The translations under genes and the position numbers were made by a program. Of a DNA stretch of 64,000 bases, positions 21,086 through 32,713 are shown piece after piece. The number at the start of each line of letters is the position of its first letter. Positions within the stretch are counted from its first letter, which is position 1. The stretch is taken from NCBI GenBank assembly GCA_019137255.1, contig WPDH01000151.1:62001-126000 (forward strand). Reading direction: 5' to 3'. The notes beneath the pieces were generated by a model. The model had not been told where the DNA came from. It did no database searches and worked only from the letters and a program-made list of their open reading frames with translations. Origin of the DNA: Corinectria fuckeliana. Its lineage: Eukaryota > Ascomycota > Sordariomycetes > Hypocreales > Nectriaceae.

Positions 21086-23810
21086 GACTGTAGGTTGTAG
21101 GACGAGAAATTGCGGGGAACCTGGCCTGGATGCGCTTGGGCACCAAGGCTGAAATGAGTTAACCTGAACACCTCAGGCGGTAGGCCCCGATTGGCGACAG
21201 TAATGTGATTGGAGGTAAACGCGGTGATGGCAAGTTTTGTTGTTGTATCACCAGCTTAGGGGGTGGGGGAGAGCTAGAGCATAAAATACCCATGGGTACC
21301 CATCGTGTGTCCTACCCGTTTGACCCATTGGGTCTGGATGGGTAATTTACTACCAGTATGGATGAATACAAATGATTACTATAGTTAAAGATTAATATGT
21401 CTGTTTTAAGAGATGCTTATAGGATGAAGCTGATTCTGTTCGTTGATTTCAGTAATGCATCGCTGCTTAAGATTCTCATACTCTACTGCAGTAGAGTTAA
21501 GAGCTGAGTCCTCTTCATGAATGTTAGAGAACTAAAGTCAGATGACCTGACGTAAAGCCGCAATAAGGACTTCCTTGTAGCAAAGCGCAGCATAAAAGGA
21601 AAAAAAGGATTAGTACATGATTATAACAATACATTAAAGTATATTAACTTGCAAGGTCAATTAGGTCTTGGGACTGGTTATGGCGTTTAGTCTAAAGGTA
21701 AACGCGATGGTATCGAAAGGCTGTGTGCAGGATTGTTTCCTGCTGCTCATCCCGGGCAAACTAAAAAGTATTAGCAAGTCTAAAGACTCTAGCGATAAAT
21801 AATCATACTAGAAGGCATTCGTGGTTCGAGTCGTGGCAGGGCATGCAAGTATCAATATTATGCCACATGCCTATAAATTGTTAGTACTATAGATAAATAA
21901 GAGTCAGTCCTCATCGACCTCCCTGTACCACTATTCAAACTCCTGCGAAGTAATTTGCGTATAGTAAGAATGAGTCCTGTAGGGACACGTTATATAAGTG
22001 AGTCCACGCTGATTAATGTCAATACGATGCCGAACTGAGGTCGGTGAGGCCCCATAGAGACCCAGGGAGTACTTACGCTTCGATGTACAGCTCTGCCCGG
22101 TAGGGGGGACCGTCCTTTTTCGCGGGGGGTTCTGTCATTCCCGGGGACGACATTTTTGGCAGGGGAAAATAAACTTGAACTGCTAAACTCGAACCGATGT
22201 CAGACCGAGCCCGATACGAGGGCGGATCATAGTAGCCTAGTTCTACTTAATGACTAAAGGTTAAAATAGTGTAATAGTAATAATAATAAAGTGAGTCCAT
22301 GTCTAGTATGTTGACTGAAGCTGGAAGGATTAGTAGGAAAGAAATTCAAGTTGGAGCTGACAGACAAGGGGGTATTTATACCCGATTCTAAGAGGGCAGT
22401 CTGGGTAGCAGAGTGACTGGGCACTCAGTCACTACAGCAAGCAGAAAGGCAATGCCTTACTAGCTGCACAACAAAGACAGAAGGCTCTGGCGTGCAAACA
22501 GCAACATTTCTAGCTTGAACGTCCTGCGGCATGCTACACATCGCTGCCAACTGTTCACGGCTCTCATGGCGAGAGGCTCCTTCGTGGTCACATCCCCAGG
22601 CCAGTCGGGAAGTGTTGAAAGCCGCCCGCAATCGACGCATGTCAAGCAGCTAAACAAAACCTTCGCGCAAGCAACAAAGTCTCCAGCTATTTGCCTCTCT
22701 GTATTCCTATCTAGTGGCGGGATTGATTGCGGTGAGATGGTTTGCGCTGCCAAGATTTTCTCGGGTGTGACAGACGGGCTGGTTTCAATTCAGTTACGGC
22801 GTTTGTACGTTCATTGTGCGCAGTGTGTCACAGCAAAACCCCGGATGTAGGCTGTGCCCGTATCGTAGAACTCCAGTAGACTAATTCATAGCGGATAACC
22901 TGCCTTGTATCCGCGACTCCATTCAAAGGAGGTCGACGGAAGGCAAGCTTGTCTTTCGGAGCTCTTGTTGCTTGGATTGGCACCTGTTTGGGCTTGGCGG
23001 CTGTGAGTATTCGGCGGACTTTCAAGTGTTTCCAGAATGCATCTACGCGTTAGCAGGATCTCAAACCTGGGAGCATAATGGACGCAAACGCGGGAGGATA
23101 CTCTCAGCTGACGAGCAACCTCGTGCCCGCCATCCATCTCAGCTAACAAAGCGCAAACACGGTGACACGAAGCAAAACTGCAATGACAGAGAGACGGCAT
23201 GAGTAGTCGGTAACCCAGGCACGTGATTAGTTAGGAATATTTACGGCAATACTAGAACAACGTCCCAACTTGAGTTGCGGAGCTGCCGTAAGCCGACATG
23301 GGATCAGAGTTGAGAAGAGACCCAGAAACAAAACAGCTTCACGGATGCGCCAACTGGGCACCTCTCACACGGTTACTTTATTCTGAAGAGACAGGTATTG
23401 GGAAACAAGCTAGTTTACCTCTTAGTCGATGAGAAAGAATGGCACCCTAGATCCAACAACCTCGCCATCTCTCTCGAGAATAAAATCTTCCTCACCCCAG
23501 TTCCTGATACATACGACCACAGGCGCTAGAGAATACGGGATCCCGTCCGCTCTCCCTTAGTCAAACTGGCGACCGCTGGAGTAGTAGTCGGGTCGGTGAC
23601 GACCGGCGAATGCCCGGTGTTGTATGTTTTTTTGGATGTTTTCCCATCTTTTTGCTTCTGGAGTGAATGGTGGTGATGTGTGGACGCGCAATGACAGAGT
23701 AAAGAAAGTGACTAAAAATGGCCTTTTGGTATCTCTTGGTCTATTCGTTTCCCACTCGCATAGTCTCGGGTCTCGATGCTCAACCTCTTTTAAAACAAAC
23801 AACAACCCGT
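21086..23810. other. Gene-poor stretch with an ACCCAT-rich palindromic patch
   Basis: This is 2.7 kb without a supported gene. At 21,287-21,350 the hexamer ACCCAT/ATGGGT occurs several times on both strands, with TACCCATC...GATGGGTA able to form a hairpin; such clusters occur near DNA-transposon ends, but no terminal repeat pair was found. 21,350-22,300 is AT-rich and featureless. Frames at 22.4-23.2 kb are short and unlike proteins, and several lack an ATG. Confidence 0.4.
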
Positions 23811-26112
23811 CTAAGTACCGTTTCTCCGTCGTCCTCCGCGCGTACTCCTGTCAACATGACCTCTCAACACCTTCCTCGTCTCCACCAGACTCCTCTTCTG
23901 CTTGCTCTTGGCCTTGCCCAGAGTCATCATGAAGTTCTTGTTGCGCTCCTTCTCCCTGTTGCTCGTGCTCTTTCCTGAGGCCTGCAGCTTGGACTTGCGG
24001 ATTGCCTGCGTGCTCTTGTGCTCGTTGCGATCCGGCTTGCCGTCCTTGGCATGCTCTACCCGCTCCTCCTTTGTGAGCTTGCGCAGACGCGAGGGCGCCT
24101 CGATTTGTTCTGCCGTCAGGCCTTCGTCGCGGTGTCGGTTCTCGAGCTCCTGTTGGCGCTTGCGGTGGGTGCCCAGCTTCTTCTCAATCGTGGAAGACAT
24201 GCGCAGCTCCTGGAGCTTGGCCAGGTCCGCTGGCGTAAGAAGTGTGGTCGTGGCTAGCTTGGAGATGCGTTCAAGCTCCGCTGCCTTTTCAGCCTCATCA
24301 TCTTCATCAGTCTTCTGCTTCTTTGACGCAGGTTCGTCTTCATCGTCGGAATGGTCAACGTTGATCCAGTCGCCGGAATCGCTGCTGTCGTCAGAGCCCA
24401 ACTCCCAATCATCTGACTTGTAACCGTCTTCTTCCTCGTCACTCCCAGCGGTCTCCGGAAGACCCTCGGCAAGTCGCTTCTTCTTCCTTTCCTCTTCCTT
24501 CCAATTTGCCAGGAGATCGAGACCCTCAATACCTCCCGCATCCTCCTCACCAAACTTGCGTTGATGTTGGATTCCGCTCTTTAGGCCAATAGTGGCATTC
24601 TTTCCACGGTCTCGCTTCTTCAACAACTCCGCACCGACTTCTCGGTACAAGGATAGCAGACCCTTTGCAGCCATCATGACACCCTTGTCTTTACTCTTTC
24701 GGTACTGGACTAGATCTTGTAGCAGAGTGTCAGTCATGGCGAGGGGCTGTCGAGCACAGATCTCGCGAATAGAGTTGAGACCGGCGGCAGCAACCTCAGA
24801 TGCTGAAGCTTCAGACACAAACTCGTTGGCGATTTTCTGGATCAGGGGCTCGAGGACATCCGGAGGTACTAGATTGTGGACTGCCTGGGCTAGAGAAGCC
24901 AAGAAAGACGTGACGTTTTGTTGGCGGGGGGTGAGGAACTTGATGAACCACGAGTAGAGCGAAACAATGGTCAGCTTGTGCAGACCGACAAGTCGAGTCA
25001 CCAGCTGAAGCACCAGTAGCTTTGAGTCTAGAGATAGTTTCGCCTTGGTGTTTTGGAGATGTTTCTCGAACAACTGCTCCGCAAAGTCCTGGGGATCGTG
25101 GAGGAGGTGCAGAGCAGAGAAGTTGAGAGGGTGAGGCTTGTGCTTCTTGCGTTCTTGGAGCTTGATCTTCTGGATGGCTTTGTCGTAAGCCCTCTTCTGC
25201 TTGTTGGACTTCTTGTTGATGCCAATCTGGTGCTTGACCTTGCTGAGATCGACCTCCTCATCACTGCTCTCATCCTCAAGCTCCTCTCGCTCCTGGTCAC
25301 CGCCAAGGAAGAAGCGCACCGCGCCGATGACAACCTTCTCATTGTCGGATAGGCATGCCTCTTTCATGACATCAACAGGCTTTGAATCCGTCCATAGCTG
25401 GCGCTTCCACATCTCGCGGGTTAGCTTGATGGCCCAGATAGCTCGGGGCGATGAGCGGTCGGCGGTGATGAGGTTGTAGAGGACGGTCTGGATTGTGCGG
25501 TTGAGGGGATGGTTGATGGCCTTTGTGTTGGAGTTTCGCATGTCGCTCAAGATCTTTTGGAATAGAAGAGATCGCAGCGACTTGCTCGGCGACGACACAA
25601 GAATAGGGAAGAGCGTGGTCAAGAGGGCTATCGAGTTGATGATCTCCTTGCGTCTCAGCAGCACCAGACTTCCGACAATCTTCTCCCGCAAATCAGGGTG
25701 AAGAATGGCATGATGCTGTGTCAGAATGACAGTGAGGTCATTCGGGAACGTCTCCGTCTCCTCCTTGTAGCACTCGGCGACGTGGGCGATTAGGTCGATG
25801 ATGTTGTGAAAGGACTCGATGGAGTCGGCCGTGGCCGTCGATGGAGACACTAGGAAGATCTCGCGCTGGGACTCATACTGCTCCCACTGCTTTAGGAACT
25901 CCTCTTTGTACGATCTGGCAGGCACATTAGCAACGGGTTCCCTGCGCAGCGAGCGTGGGCGACATACCTAGGATCGCGACGGATTTTCTGCTGAAGACTC
26001 GCGCTGCGGTGAGATGTCAGTTACTATTGGCCTTTGCGGAAAAGTTGGTCGGCATAGGGACTAACAAGTCAGCATCCAGCTTCTCGAGGGCGGCGACCTT
26101 GCGTTTGACCAT
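23811..26112 (-). CDS. SDA1: Sda1, 60S ribosomal subunit biogenesis/export factor (three exons)
   Basis: The exons are complement(26066..26112), (25968..26003) and (23811..25914), giving 728 aa. Two small 5' exons of 47 and 36 nt, with introns of 62 and 53 nt, restore the conserved start MVKRKVAALEKLDADFASLQQKIRRDPRSYKEEF. The protein continues through the Sda1/NUC130 N-terminal helical domain (QREIFLVSP, HPDLREKIVGSLVLLRRK), an acidic stretch (about residues 250-260), the central HLLHDPQDFAEQLFEKHL block, a long Asp/Glu-rich region (about 520-590) and a basic C-terminus (KSKQKRSLVETRKVLRGHVDRSTRGGRRR). Sda1 acts on late nuclear pre-60S particles. The basic tail and acidic patches are typical of nucleolar assembly factors. 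The exon structure is strongly supported by conservation of the N-terminus. Confidence 0.94.
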
Positions 26113-26230
26113 GGCGACGTTGCAGACGAGGCAATTATTGAATGTGGTTGTATCGGTTGGTGTTCTTCCTCCGTGGCTGGTAGTGGGGGACCGATGAGGA
26201 AAATCTCTAGGGAAAAAAAGGTTGCGGAGC

Positions 26231-26261
26231 AGATAAGATAAGATAAGCCGCGTAGCTTATC
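26231..26261. promoter_or_regulatory. Tandem and inverted GATA-type sites upstream of SDA1
   Basis: Three overlapping AGATAAG units (26231-26247) are followed by an inverted CTTATC (26256-26261), about 120-150 bp upstream of the SDA1 ATG. GATA zinc-finger factors bind GATAA in fungi. Whether this controls SDA1 is inference. Confidence 0.35.
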
Positions 26262-28700
26262 GACAATTAGCGCGGAATCCAGCCGCGCATGCACCCCGGT
26301 ACGACAATGATTTAAGTACCTAGTTTACTACCAGTCTAAGAGAGGTTAAGAAGTCGAAGAGGTACGAAGTAGAGCCATTTGAGAGCGCATAATCGAAATG
26401 TTGAAGGGCTGGACGCCGGAGATATGGGACCATTCATTCATCGGGCAGGCATGGGCGCTGGGTTGTCATACCGCAGGGCTGCTCGTTCCCCAGTTGTCGC
26501 AATGGAAAATCCGAGGCGACTCAATCTGCTTGAATGTCCTTCAAATAATGCTCTTAGTAGAGCAAAACACCTCGCCCTTGCGCGCAATATCGGTTGACGA
26601 TGACCTCAGTCTGGGCCTGCACGGTCTTGGTACTTGTAGAAGTTTGTTTTTACGAACGTACTACGTAGCGCTCAGGACCCAGCACACAACAACGCTGTAA
26701 TTCCTCTTTCGCCATTCATCCATATAGCCCAGGGGCCAATTACTTGGTCACGTCGTTCCTATTTTCATTTCCTAGTAAAGATATGGCTAGAGACGGGGCT
26801 GGGTACGTAACTGAGAAGCCTCACAACTAGCAGGTACTTGGGGGAAGTCACGGGATCCACGTGACGGACCCATTTAGTAAATTCCACCATGTACTTCATC
26901 TGAGTTAGATACATCCGTGGACTGTAGCAACAGCCAATCCTACCTGAAACAATACGGTTTGTCTTCTTTCTATGAGCCTGTTATTCGGATGCGCAAGTCT
27001 TTGCTTGAAAAACAATCATCAGCGGAGCCATTTACGTCGTGTTCCCCAATGAACACCACCCGGTTTCACCCTCACATAAGCTACTCCGCTAACATGCCGC
27101 AGTTGAGATCATGCACCAGCGTGACTCAGTGCTAAATGGACACAGCAGCAACATCCAGGCGCAGCACCGAAACAAATCTCCTTCACCCCGCTATCCCGAT
27201 AGATTTCCGTCAAGCAAGTTGCAAAGGGACTTTGTCCAGTTTCGCTGCTGTCCATCCAACCCCCGCAACGGCTCAGCTGCTGGATTGATCGTCAGGGCGC
27301 GGGGCGACAAACCACACACCCCTGGCCAACAAGCCCTGGCGAGTCCTTGATTGAGTCGGGCCTAGTCTCCATGGTGGCCGTCATAAACCTGAGGCGACAT
27401 TTGGCCTGAGACTCAGGCAACCACCGCAGTTTTTCCTGGCTGTCTGATTTCAGGTGAGAATGATGCCTCTGAATCCCGTCCCTCTCTCCCCTCGGTGGCT
27501 TGTTTTTCTGTGATTGAGAATCTCACCGGAGAAATCACCTGAAATCGCAAGGCAGCCGATGCAGCCGATGCAGATTTTTCCAATCATCCAGTTGCAAAGC
27601 ACGCTCAGCCCCATGCTACTTTGTACTGCTCCTGGAGAGCATGGCGCAAGACCTCCATTGTGATATTTACAAAGGAGCGGAGAAAGGCAAGTTGGATACT
27701 GACATCGCCAAGAGCATGTTTGTCGAGTTCCATCCCGAGTTGCCGAGATCGAGGTCGATATCTACCTAGCTACTTTCGCACACAGCCACAATTGGCGAGG
27801 CGAGCGAGGTTGAGGTCAAGACCCGAAATTACTTAGTACACATCAACAATCCACGTTGACACCATTCATCAAGTGGGTTTTTCCCGGTGCTCTGCCGCAG
27901 TCGCCAATGCCGGGAACCACCTGAAACCCATGCACACCCAACCGCCTTCACCAATCGCTTCAGCCACCATCATTGTTTGGATTATCATCTCGACTTTCGG
28001 CTTGGCTCGAGGACGGTAGAGCCGGTGCAGTGGTGGCAAATTCCGGACGCCTTACAAGGCAGCGCTGGCCCAATCACGACGCCTCATTATCATGTCCATG
28101 CCCATGCCCATGCCCATCATCCCACCTGCGAACCCCCACCTCCACAGCGCGCACGTCTCGCTGTGCGCATTTGCGAAGGCTCGACAACTGGAACATCCTT
28201 GCCGTGGTTTTTCGTCTTTGCAAGTCGCGCGGTGCATCGCATCACGCACAAAGGCAATGCGATGCATTCATCCGATGCATACTGGATAGACGATACAGGG
28301 GATTTCCACACCGCCGTGAAATTTCCATATCCGCGCCACACCGTCCCCGGCCGCATCCACATCCAGATCCTCTTCCCCGCTAGTTGGACCCCAATGAGTG
28401 GGCAGCGGTGGCAGTCTGATGACGGTGGATGTAATTACTTGCCCATGGTATGGGTTGAACCTGTTGCGAGAGTGCGTTCCTAATACGTATTTTGCTCCGT
28501 TGCGCGCGCACCTAGCCAGGACATCCGTCCACCTGCCCAAGCTAATGTCTTTTTCCACTTCCAACGGTTGCTGTTCAACGTCAACCTGATCTCAGATACT
28601 TCCTTTAGTATAAAGCGAAGAGCTTCCCTGACGTTTTGTCGTAATTGATTCAGAGCAAATCGGATCGGATCAATCAATCGCATTGTAAACCCTGACTTCT
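26262..28700. other. Intergenic, no supported gene
   Basis: This is 2.4 kb between SDA1 and the small spliced gene. Open frames at 26.4-26.7 and 27.9-28.5 kb are short and unlike proteins; the longest lacks an ATG. A CCATGC hexamer is repeated four times near 28,091-28,115 and a CAGCCGATG unit twice near 27,555. Confidence 0.4.
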
Positions 28701-28708
28701 TATATATT
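28701..28708 (+). promoter_or_regulatory. TATA-like element of the 70-aa gene
   Basis: TATATATT lies about 160 bp upstream of the ATG at 28864. A C/A-rich leader (CAACGACCAACCCACC, AACAAATCC) follows, as is usual for fungal 5' UTRs. Confidence 0.4.
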
Positions 28709-28863
28709 CTACTTCATTGCCCGTGTCTAGCAACTGCTTTACCCTTACTTTCAACGACCAACCCACCAGCCAAATAACCACGACCCGACTCGAGTCACAA
28801 CCAACTGCCTCTCGAACCAACCCGTCGAATACCCAATAAACCACTCACAACAAATCCTCCAAA

Positions 28864-29147
28864 ATGCCTTCATCTACCAACTCGTAAGACACGCCATCGC
28901 ATTTATGGCAGACCTTGTCGTTGACTGTGAACTTGATAGGCCCGCCTACACTAGCAACACCACTAACACGGGTGGCCACGGCGAAAGCGCTGCCGGTAGC
29001 CCCGCGCTCGATAACTGGTACGCCACAAGTGACCCATCGGAGCGTTTCTACGTCGACGGGACCAACTCTGGACGCGGATCCGCTCAACAAGCCGGTAACC
29101 TGGCGGCTTGGGACGACAAATACAAAAAGGCATCCCGACGTCGATGA
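28864..29147 (+). CDS. Small spliced protein of unknown function, 70 aa (two exons)
   Basis: Exon 1 is 28864..28883 (ATG CCT TCA TCT ACC AAC TC). A 71-nt intron has donor GTAAGA and acceptor CTACACTAG. Exon 2 is 28955..29147. Unspliced, the frame stops after seven codons; spliced, it gives a hydrophilic 70-residue protein starting MPSSTNSNTTNTGGHGES, with a centre NWYATSDPSERFYVDGTN and a basic end KYKKASRRR. The start context (CCAAAATGCC), the upstream TATA-like box and the C/A-rich leader all fit a real gene. There is no signal peptide, cysteine or membrane segment. The family is not recognised. The exon is too small for frame-based gene finding to see, so it may be unannotated elsewhere. 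Confidence 0.6.
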
Positions 29148-30098
29148 TTTCTTGGGCAATCTGCCTTTTGAAACAGAGTTGTTTATGTACGATTTTGACG
29201 GGCGCACTTAGATCTAGGGCAGCCATAAAGCCCGTGATGGCTGGCGCGTGTACCACGGGACATTACCTATCTAGGTATTGAGTTGGCAATTATTTGTGCC
29301 AGGAGCTTTGGGGGGTTGGGTTTGAAGACATGACTGGGATGATAACTGATATAGACCAAGAGACCTGTGTATGATAACTCGGAATGGAATCGCATTGTAC
29401 AATAATAGAAGAGTAGTGCTATCGCTTTAACATAGTCCTAACGCCCCATACCCCAATGCCCTGACGCTCTGACTCCCTAACGCTCAATACCCTCATGGCC
29501 TGATGCCCTAATTGCTCTGCTATTATCAATAACAAGACTGTGTCTAAGGAGAGAAGAGAAGATACGAGTGAAAGTCGTTATAGGCAAATAGCCCAAATAG
29601 TACGACTCGAATAGAACTTGTCTCATTTACTAAGATGCTTATACTATTCGCGGCTTCTCTCCGCTTGCTTCACCCGCCTGCTTCATGCGATTCCTCAGTG
29701 CGGCCTTCCGGATGGAATACCTCGTCAGCCCGTATTTCCTCCCAGATACTATCCCATCTGTCTTGCAACGATAACTTGGTAGCCATGATGGCACCCGCCA
29801 GACGCGTCTCTACATCGTTCGAGCCTTGGAGTAAAACGACCCCGCAAATGAAAGCCCGTTAAATCAACCAGCTCACTTGGAAAGCTGAAAGGCGATATCC
29901 CACCTCTGCCTGGGGCTGCCCACTTTGCGCGTGTGCAGCGTGCAATGAGCCCATAGCCTGCGTTCACAAAACAGCCATTAGACCCCGATTGTACGTTGAT
30001 GGCTCACTTTCCGCCCTCTTCATCATATTGGAAAATTAGCAGTCGCGACCTCCCTTTTATACCTCTGGTCGTCAGTCAACAACAGCCAGCTGCCGAGC
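29148..30098. other. Intergenic; simple-sequence patch and possible coding remnant
   Basis: 29,435-29,520 holds a degenerate run of CCCTAA/CCCTGA/CGCTC-like units resembling a decayed minisatellite. A minus-strand remnant at 29,670-29,868 is listed separately. Nothing else can be supported. Confidence 0.4.
29670..29868 (-). pseudogene. Possible gene remnant, unknown family
   Basis: On the minus strand this frame is open for about 65 codons and reads like a real protein (VVLLQGSNDVETRLAGAIM, then LSLQDRWDSIWEEIRADEVF), ending with a stop at 29670-29672. The only ATG (29786) leaves 38 residues, and a stop and frame change lie just upstream. A second minus-strand frame immediately upstream (CTRAKWAAPGRGG, PSELVDLTGFHLRG) may be an earlier part of the same gene, joined by a frameshift. 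The family is not recognised. Confidence 0.25.
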
Positions 30099-31382
30099 AT
30101 GTCTCAATACTATTCCCCGTCACCAAGCGACGAGGAGGAAGTCGTATTTATCAGCCCAGTCAATGTCAGCGATCGCAAGGGCGGTATCGTCTTCCTGCCC
30201 AACACAGCAATAACCATCAACAGGATTCTGGGATGGCTGAACCCGACTGAGTACAACCTCAACAGCGGCGAGTATCACAGGCACCTCTCGTCGCACCTCG
30301 CTAATACTGGAGCATGGCTGTCATCACTAGTTCTCCCAAACATAGATGTACTTTGTGTGCTAGTAGAGAAGAAAGGTGCGAGTGTCCACGTTCACGACAA
30401 CACACACAACCAAGTTGGACGACACTCTGTTCCACACGCTTGCATGGCCAGGTAGCTGGTAGCAAGTAGCACAAGCAATCCATTACCTACCTGGTCTCCA
30501 AGGGCGCAGATTAAGAGGTTCGCAACGGGAAGGGCCAGACTCCGCTGCACAAGGCCTTGCGGTCACCAATGAGGAACTAGAGAGAAAGACGCGGCAAAGG
30601 CTCTCGTAGAGCTTGATGCCGACGTCAATGTAATCGACAAAGGTGGACTGTTCTCAGCATGGCTCTTGGTAATGAGGACATTGTGAAACTTTTGATTAGG
30701 CACGGGGCAATTTTCAGCGCCGCGCCGATCTTGATGGCCCTTCAGCCACCAAATTTGGCCGGTTTGGAAGCACTCTTATCGGTTGAAGGGGCCTCAGACT
30801 TAGTCAAGTCGTTCAATGAAAGGCTGAAGGATTCATCTACGCCAAAGACAGGCCCCGACCAGGCTCTAAGATTCCGCCTGGTGCATCATCCAATACTAAT
30901 CGCGTCTCACGAGGGCTACGATAATGGTGGGATACACGCCATGAAGGCTTTGCCAGCCACAGGTTCGACCCCGTATGATACGTTTCTTGAGACCGTATTT
31001 TCTCCACATGATTCCTCATAGGTATGCCCAGCCTGCCCCTTCTCCTCGCTCGCAACGTTTGGCGCAAGAACAAAGTTGATGTTGAGCAATTAGCGGAGAC
31101 ATCTAGATACCTGATTTTAGAAAGAAAGAAAGGTCTTTCATAAGGTGTTGAGCAGGCAGCGCATCTACGAACCGATCGTAGAATTTCCAAATCTCGATTT
31201 GGAGCCCCGCGACGCTTCTGGAAGAACAACTTTGCTTGCATCTTTCAGGAAAAGGCAAGAACCATGAGAGACGGCAAGAACTCGCCCTCTTAGGCCGTTG
31301 CTTGAGCGAGGACCCAACCGCCGTGGACAGTTGCGGCCGAAATGCGCTACACCACTTGTTAGGAAGTGTGGTGCCGACTGAG
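30099..31382 (+). pseudogene. Decayed ankyrin-repeat gene with NACHT/NLR-type N-terminal motif
   Basis: From ATG 30099 (MSQYYSPSPSDEEE) the frame encodes ILGWLNPTEYNLNSGEYHRHLSSHLANTGAWL. This resembles the segment just before the NACHT domain in fungal NLR-like proteins (WLxPTxY...SEYxKHL...GTGxWL). The nucleotide-binding domain itself is absent. Ankyrin pieces follow in scattered frames: IDVLCVLVEKKGASVHVHDN (about 30,345), IHYLVSKGAD-stop-EVRNGKGQTPLHKAL (30,470-30,555), KALVELDADVNVIDKGG (about 30,600), NEDIVKLLIRHGA (30,670), DASGRTTLLAS (31,211) and VDSCGRNALHHLL (within 31,284-31,382). At least one in-frame TAA (after KGAD) and several frame changes break it. It is likely a dead allorecognition/immune-type gene that lost its NACHT core by deletion. 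Confidence 0.7.
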
Positions 31383-32713
31383 GCGAGACTCCCACGATAG
31401 AGTCTATCTGAAGGTAGGGTAGATGAAAGGATGGGTAGATGGTTGACATGACATGACATGACAAGCTAGGATTTCCCGGCAATTTTGAAAGGCTTCTATT
31501 TGGTCAACTGCGGAGCTGCAGAGGATGGGGCGGGAATCTGTCATGATCTGAGATTGGCGGGGTTGGGGGTGGGCTGCACTTTAACGGTGGGATGAAAAGA
31601 TGCTGACTCTGAGTAAAATATTGAGTTGATGATCTATGAGCACAATGTCAGGAATGAATGACAATGGCTTAACCAGAATATATCAATCATGTCGTCGGAT
31701 TAAATGACAACTCTTGTAGTGGAGATTAAGCAGGCATTTGTCGTTATCGGGAGAAGAGCCGAGCAATCGCCAATTCTAGGTGTTAGTACTCCGGCGCGTG
31801 GCTACGTACCAATGCCGGAGCGATAAAACCAAGCCAGCCAACCAGAAAGGCACGTTGAAAGAGAGCGGTTGGTGAATGGTGGGCCCGTGCCGAGGGAGTT
31901 TCGGAGAGCAGGTTTCGTCCGTCGCGAGTTTTTTCTTTCGATGCTCTAAATTGGTTCAGACTAGTTCGGGTCAGCGGTATTGCAATGCACGCAACTAGTC
32001 AGGAGGAGTACATAATCCTGTGATGACGGCGCAGGAAAGGAGGTAGGAGGGAAGTGAAGGGCAATGAGGGCGGCGGGCGTGCGGTGGATATTTATAGTGG
32101 GGGAGATATCGGGAGTTAGAGAAGAGAAGAATGGAAGGCGATTGCGTTATCGACGAGCAGTGATAACGGCGATACCATCAACGGGTCAATACTATGTATC
32201 CAAAGGGCCAATGGACGAATTCGTCTGCATTTGTACTTCGTTGTCCGTTTCCGTAGCCTCGCCAGCGACCCTGAGCCGTCGTTCACCTGCGCAGCCAGTA
32301 ACATGCCGCGCAAAGGAAAGGACAAAGCAACAGAAGGGCGGTCCCGGTATCAATCCCGCCGACCCAGATAGAGATGCCGCTATTGCGTAATTAAGCAGCA
32401 ACGCAGCAACGGGTTGTTACTACGCTCTGTTGCGTTGCTCCCTCAAAATGATTTCTCCCCCCCTTGGCCCGGTCCGTGCGGCCACCGGCGCCGATTATCC
32501 GAGTATTCCCGACCGCCCAGAGCCAGTATTTTTCCCTGCTTCCCAGAACCGCCCCGGCCCGAGTGGGAAAAGGGCTCACCACCTCCGAAAATCGAAAAAC
32601 CCTTTCCTTTCTTTCCCTCACACCTCTGACCTTTGTCGCCAACAAGTCCGAATCCCCTCAATTCGGGACCTTCCTCCACTCAGTCCTTTGTTTGATAGCC
32701 GTCTGCCTTCACA
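31383..32713. other. Upstream region of the phosphate carrier
   Basis: This is 1.3 kb without a gene. A CATGA pentanucleotide repeats near 31,446-31,461. The last ~250 bp is C/T-rich, the usual leader of a highly expressed fungal gene. No TATA box could be assigned. Confidence 0.4.

Noticed and set aside
21760..21860. tRNA-like sequence with GGTTCGAGTC
   Set aside because: The putative T-stem arms are not complementary, and no matching acceptor stem or anticodon arm was found.
26398..26700. 100-codon plus-strand frame with ATG
   Set aside because: Overlaps another open frame; no motif and no leader features; coding status cannot be supported.
28091..28115. CCATGC repeats as a CRISPR-like or regulatory array
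   Set aside because: Six-base simple repeat without spacers.
27887..28483. 198-codon plus-strand frame
   Set aside because: It lacks an ATG start and has no protein-like motif pattern; composition is that of intergenic DNA.
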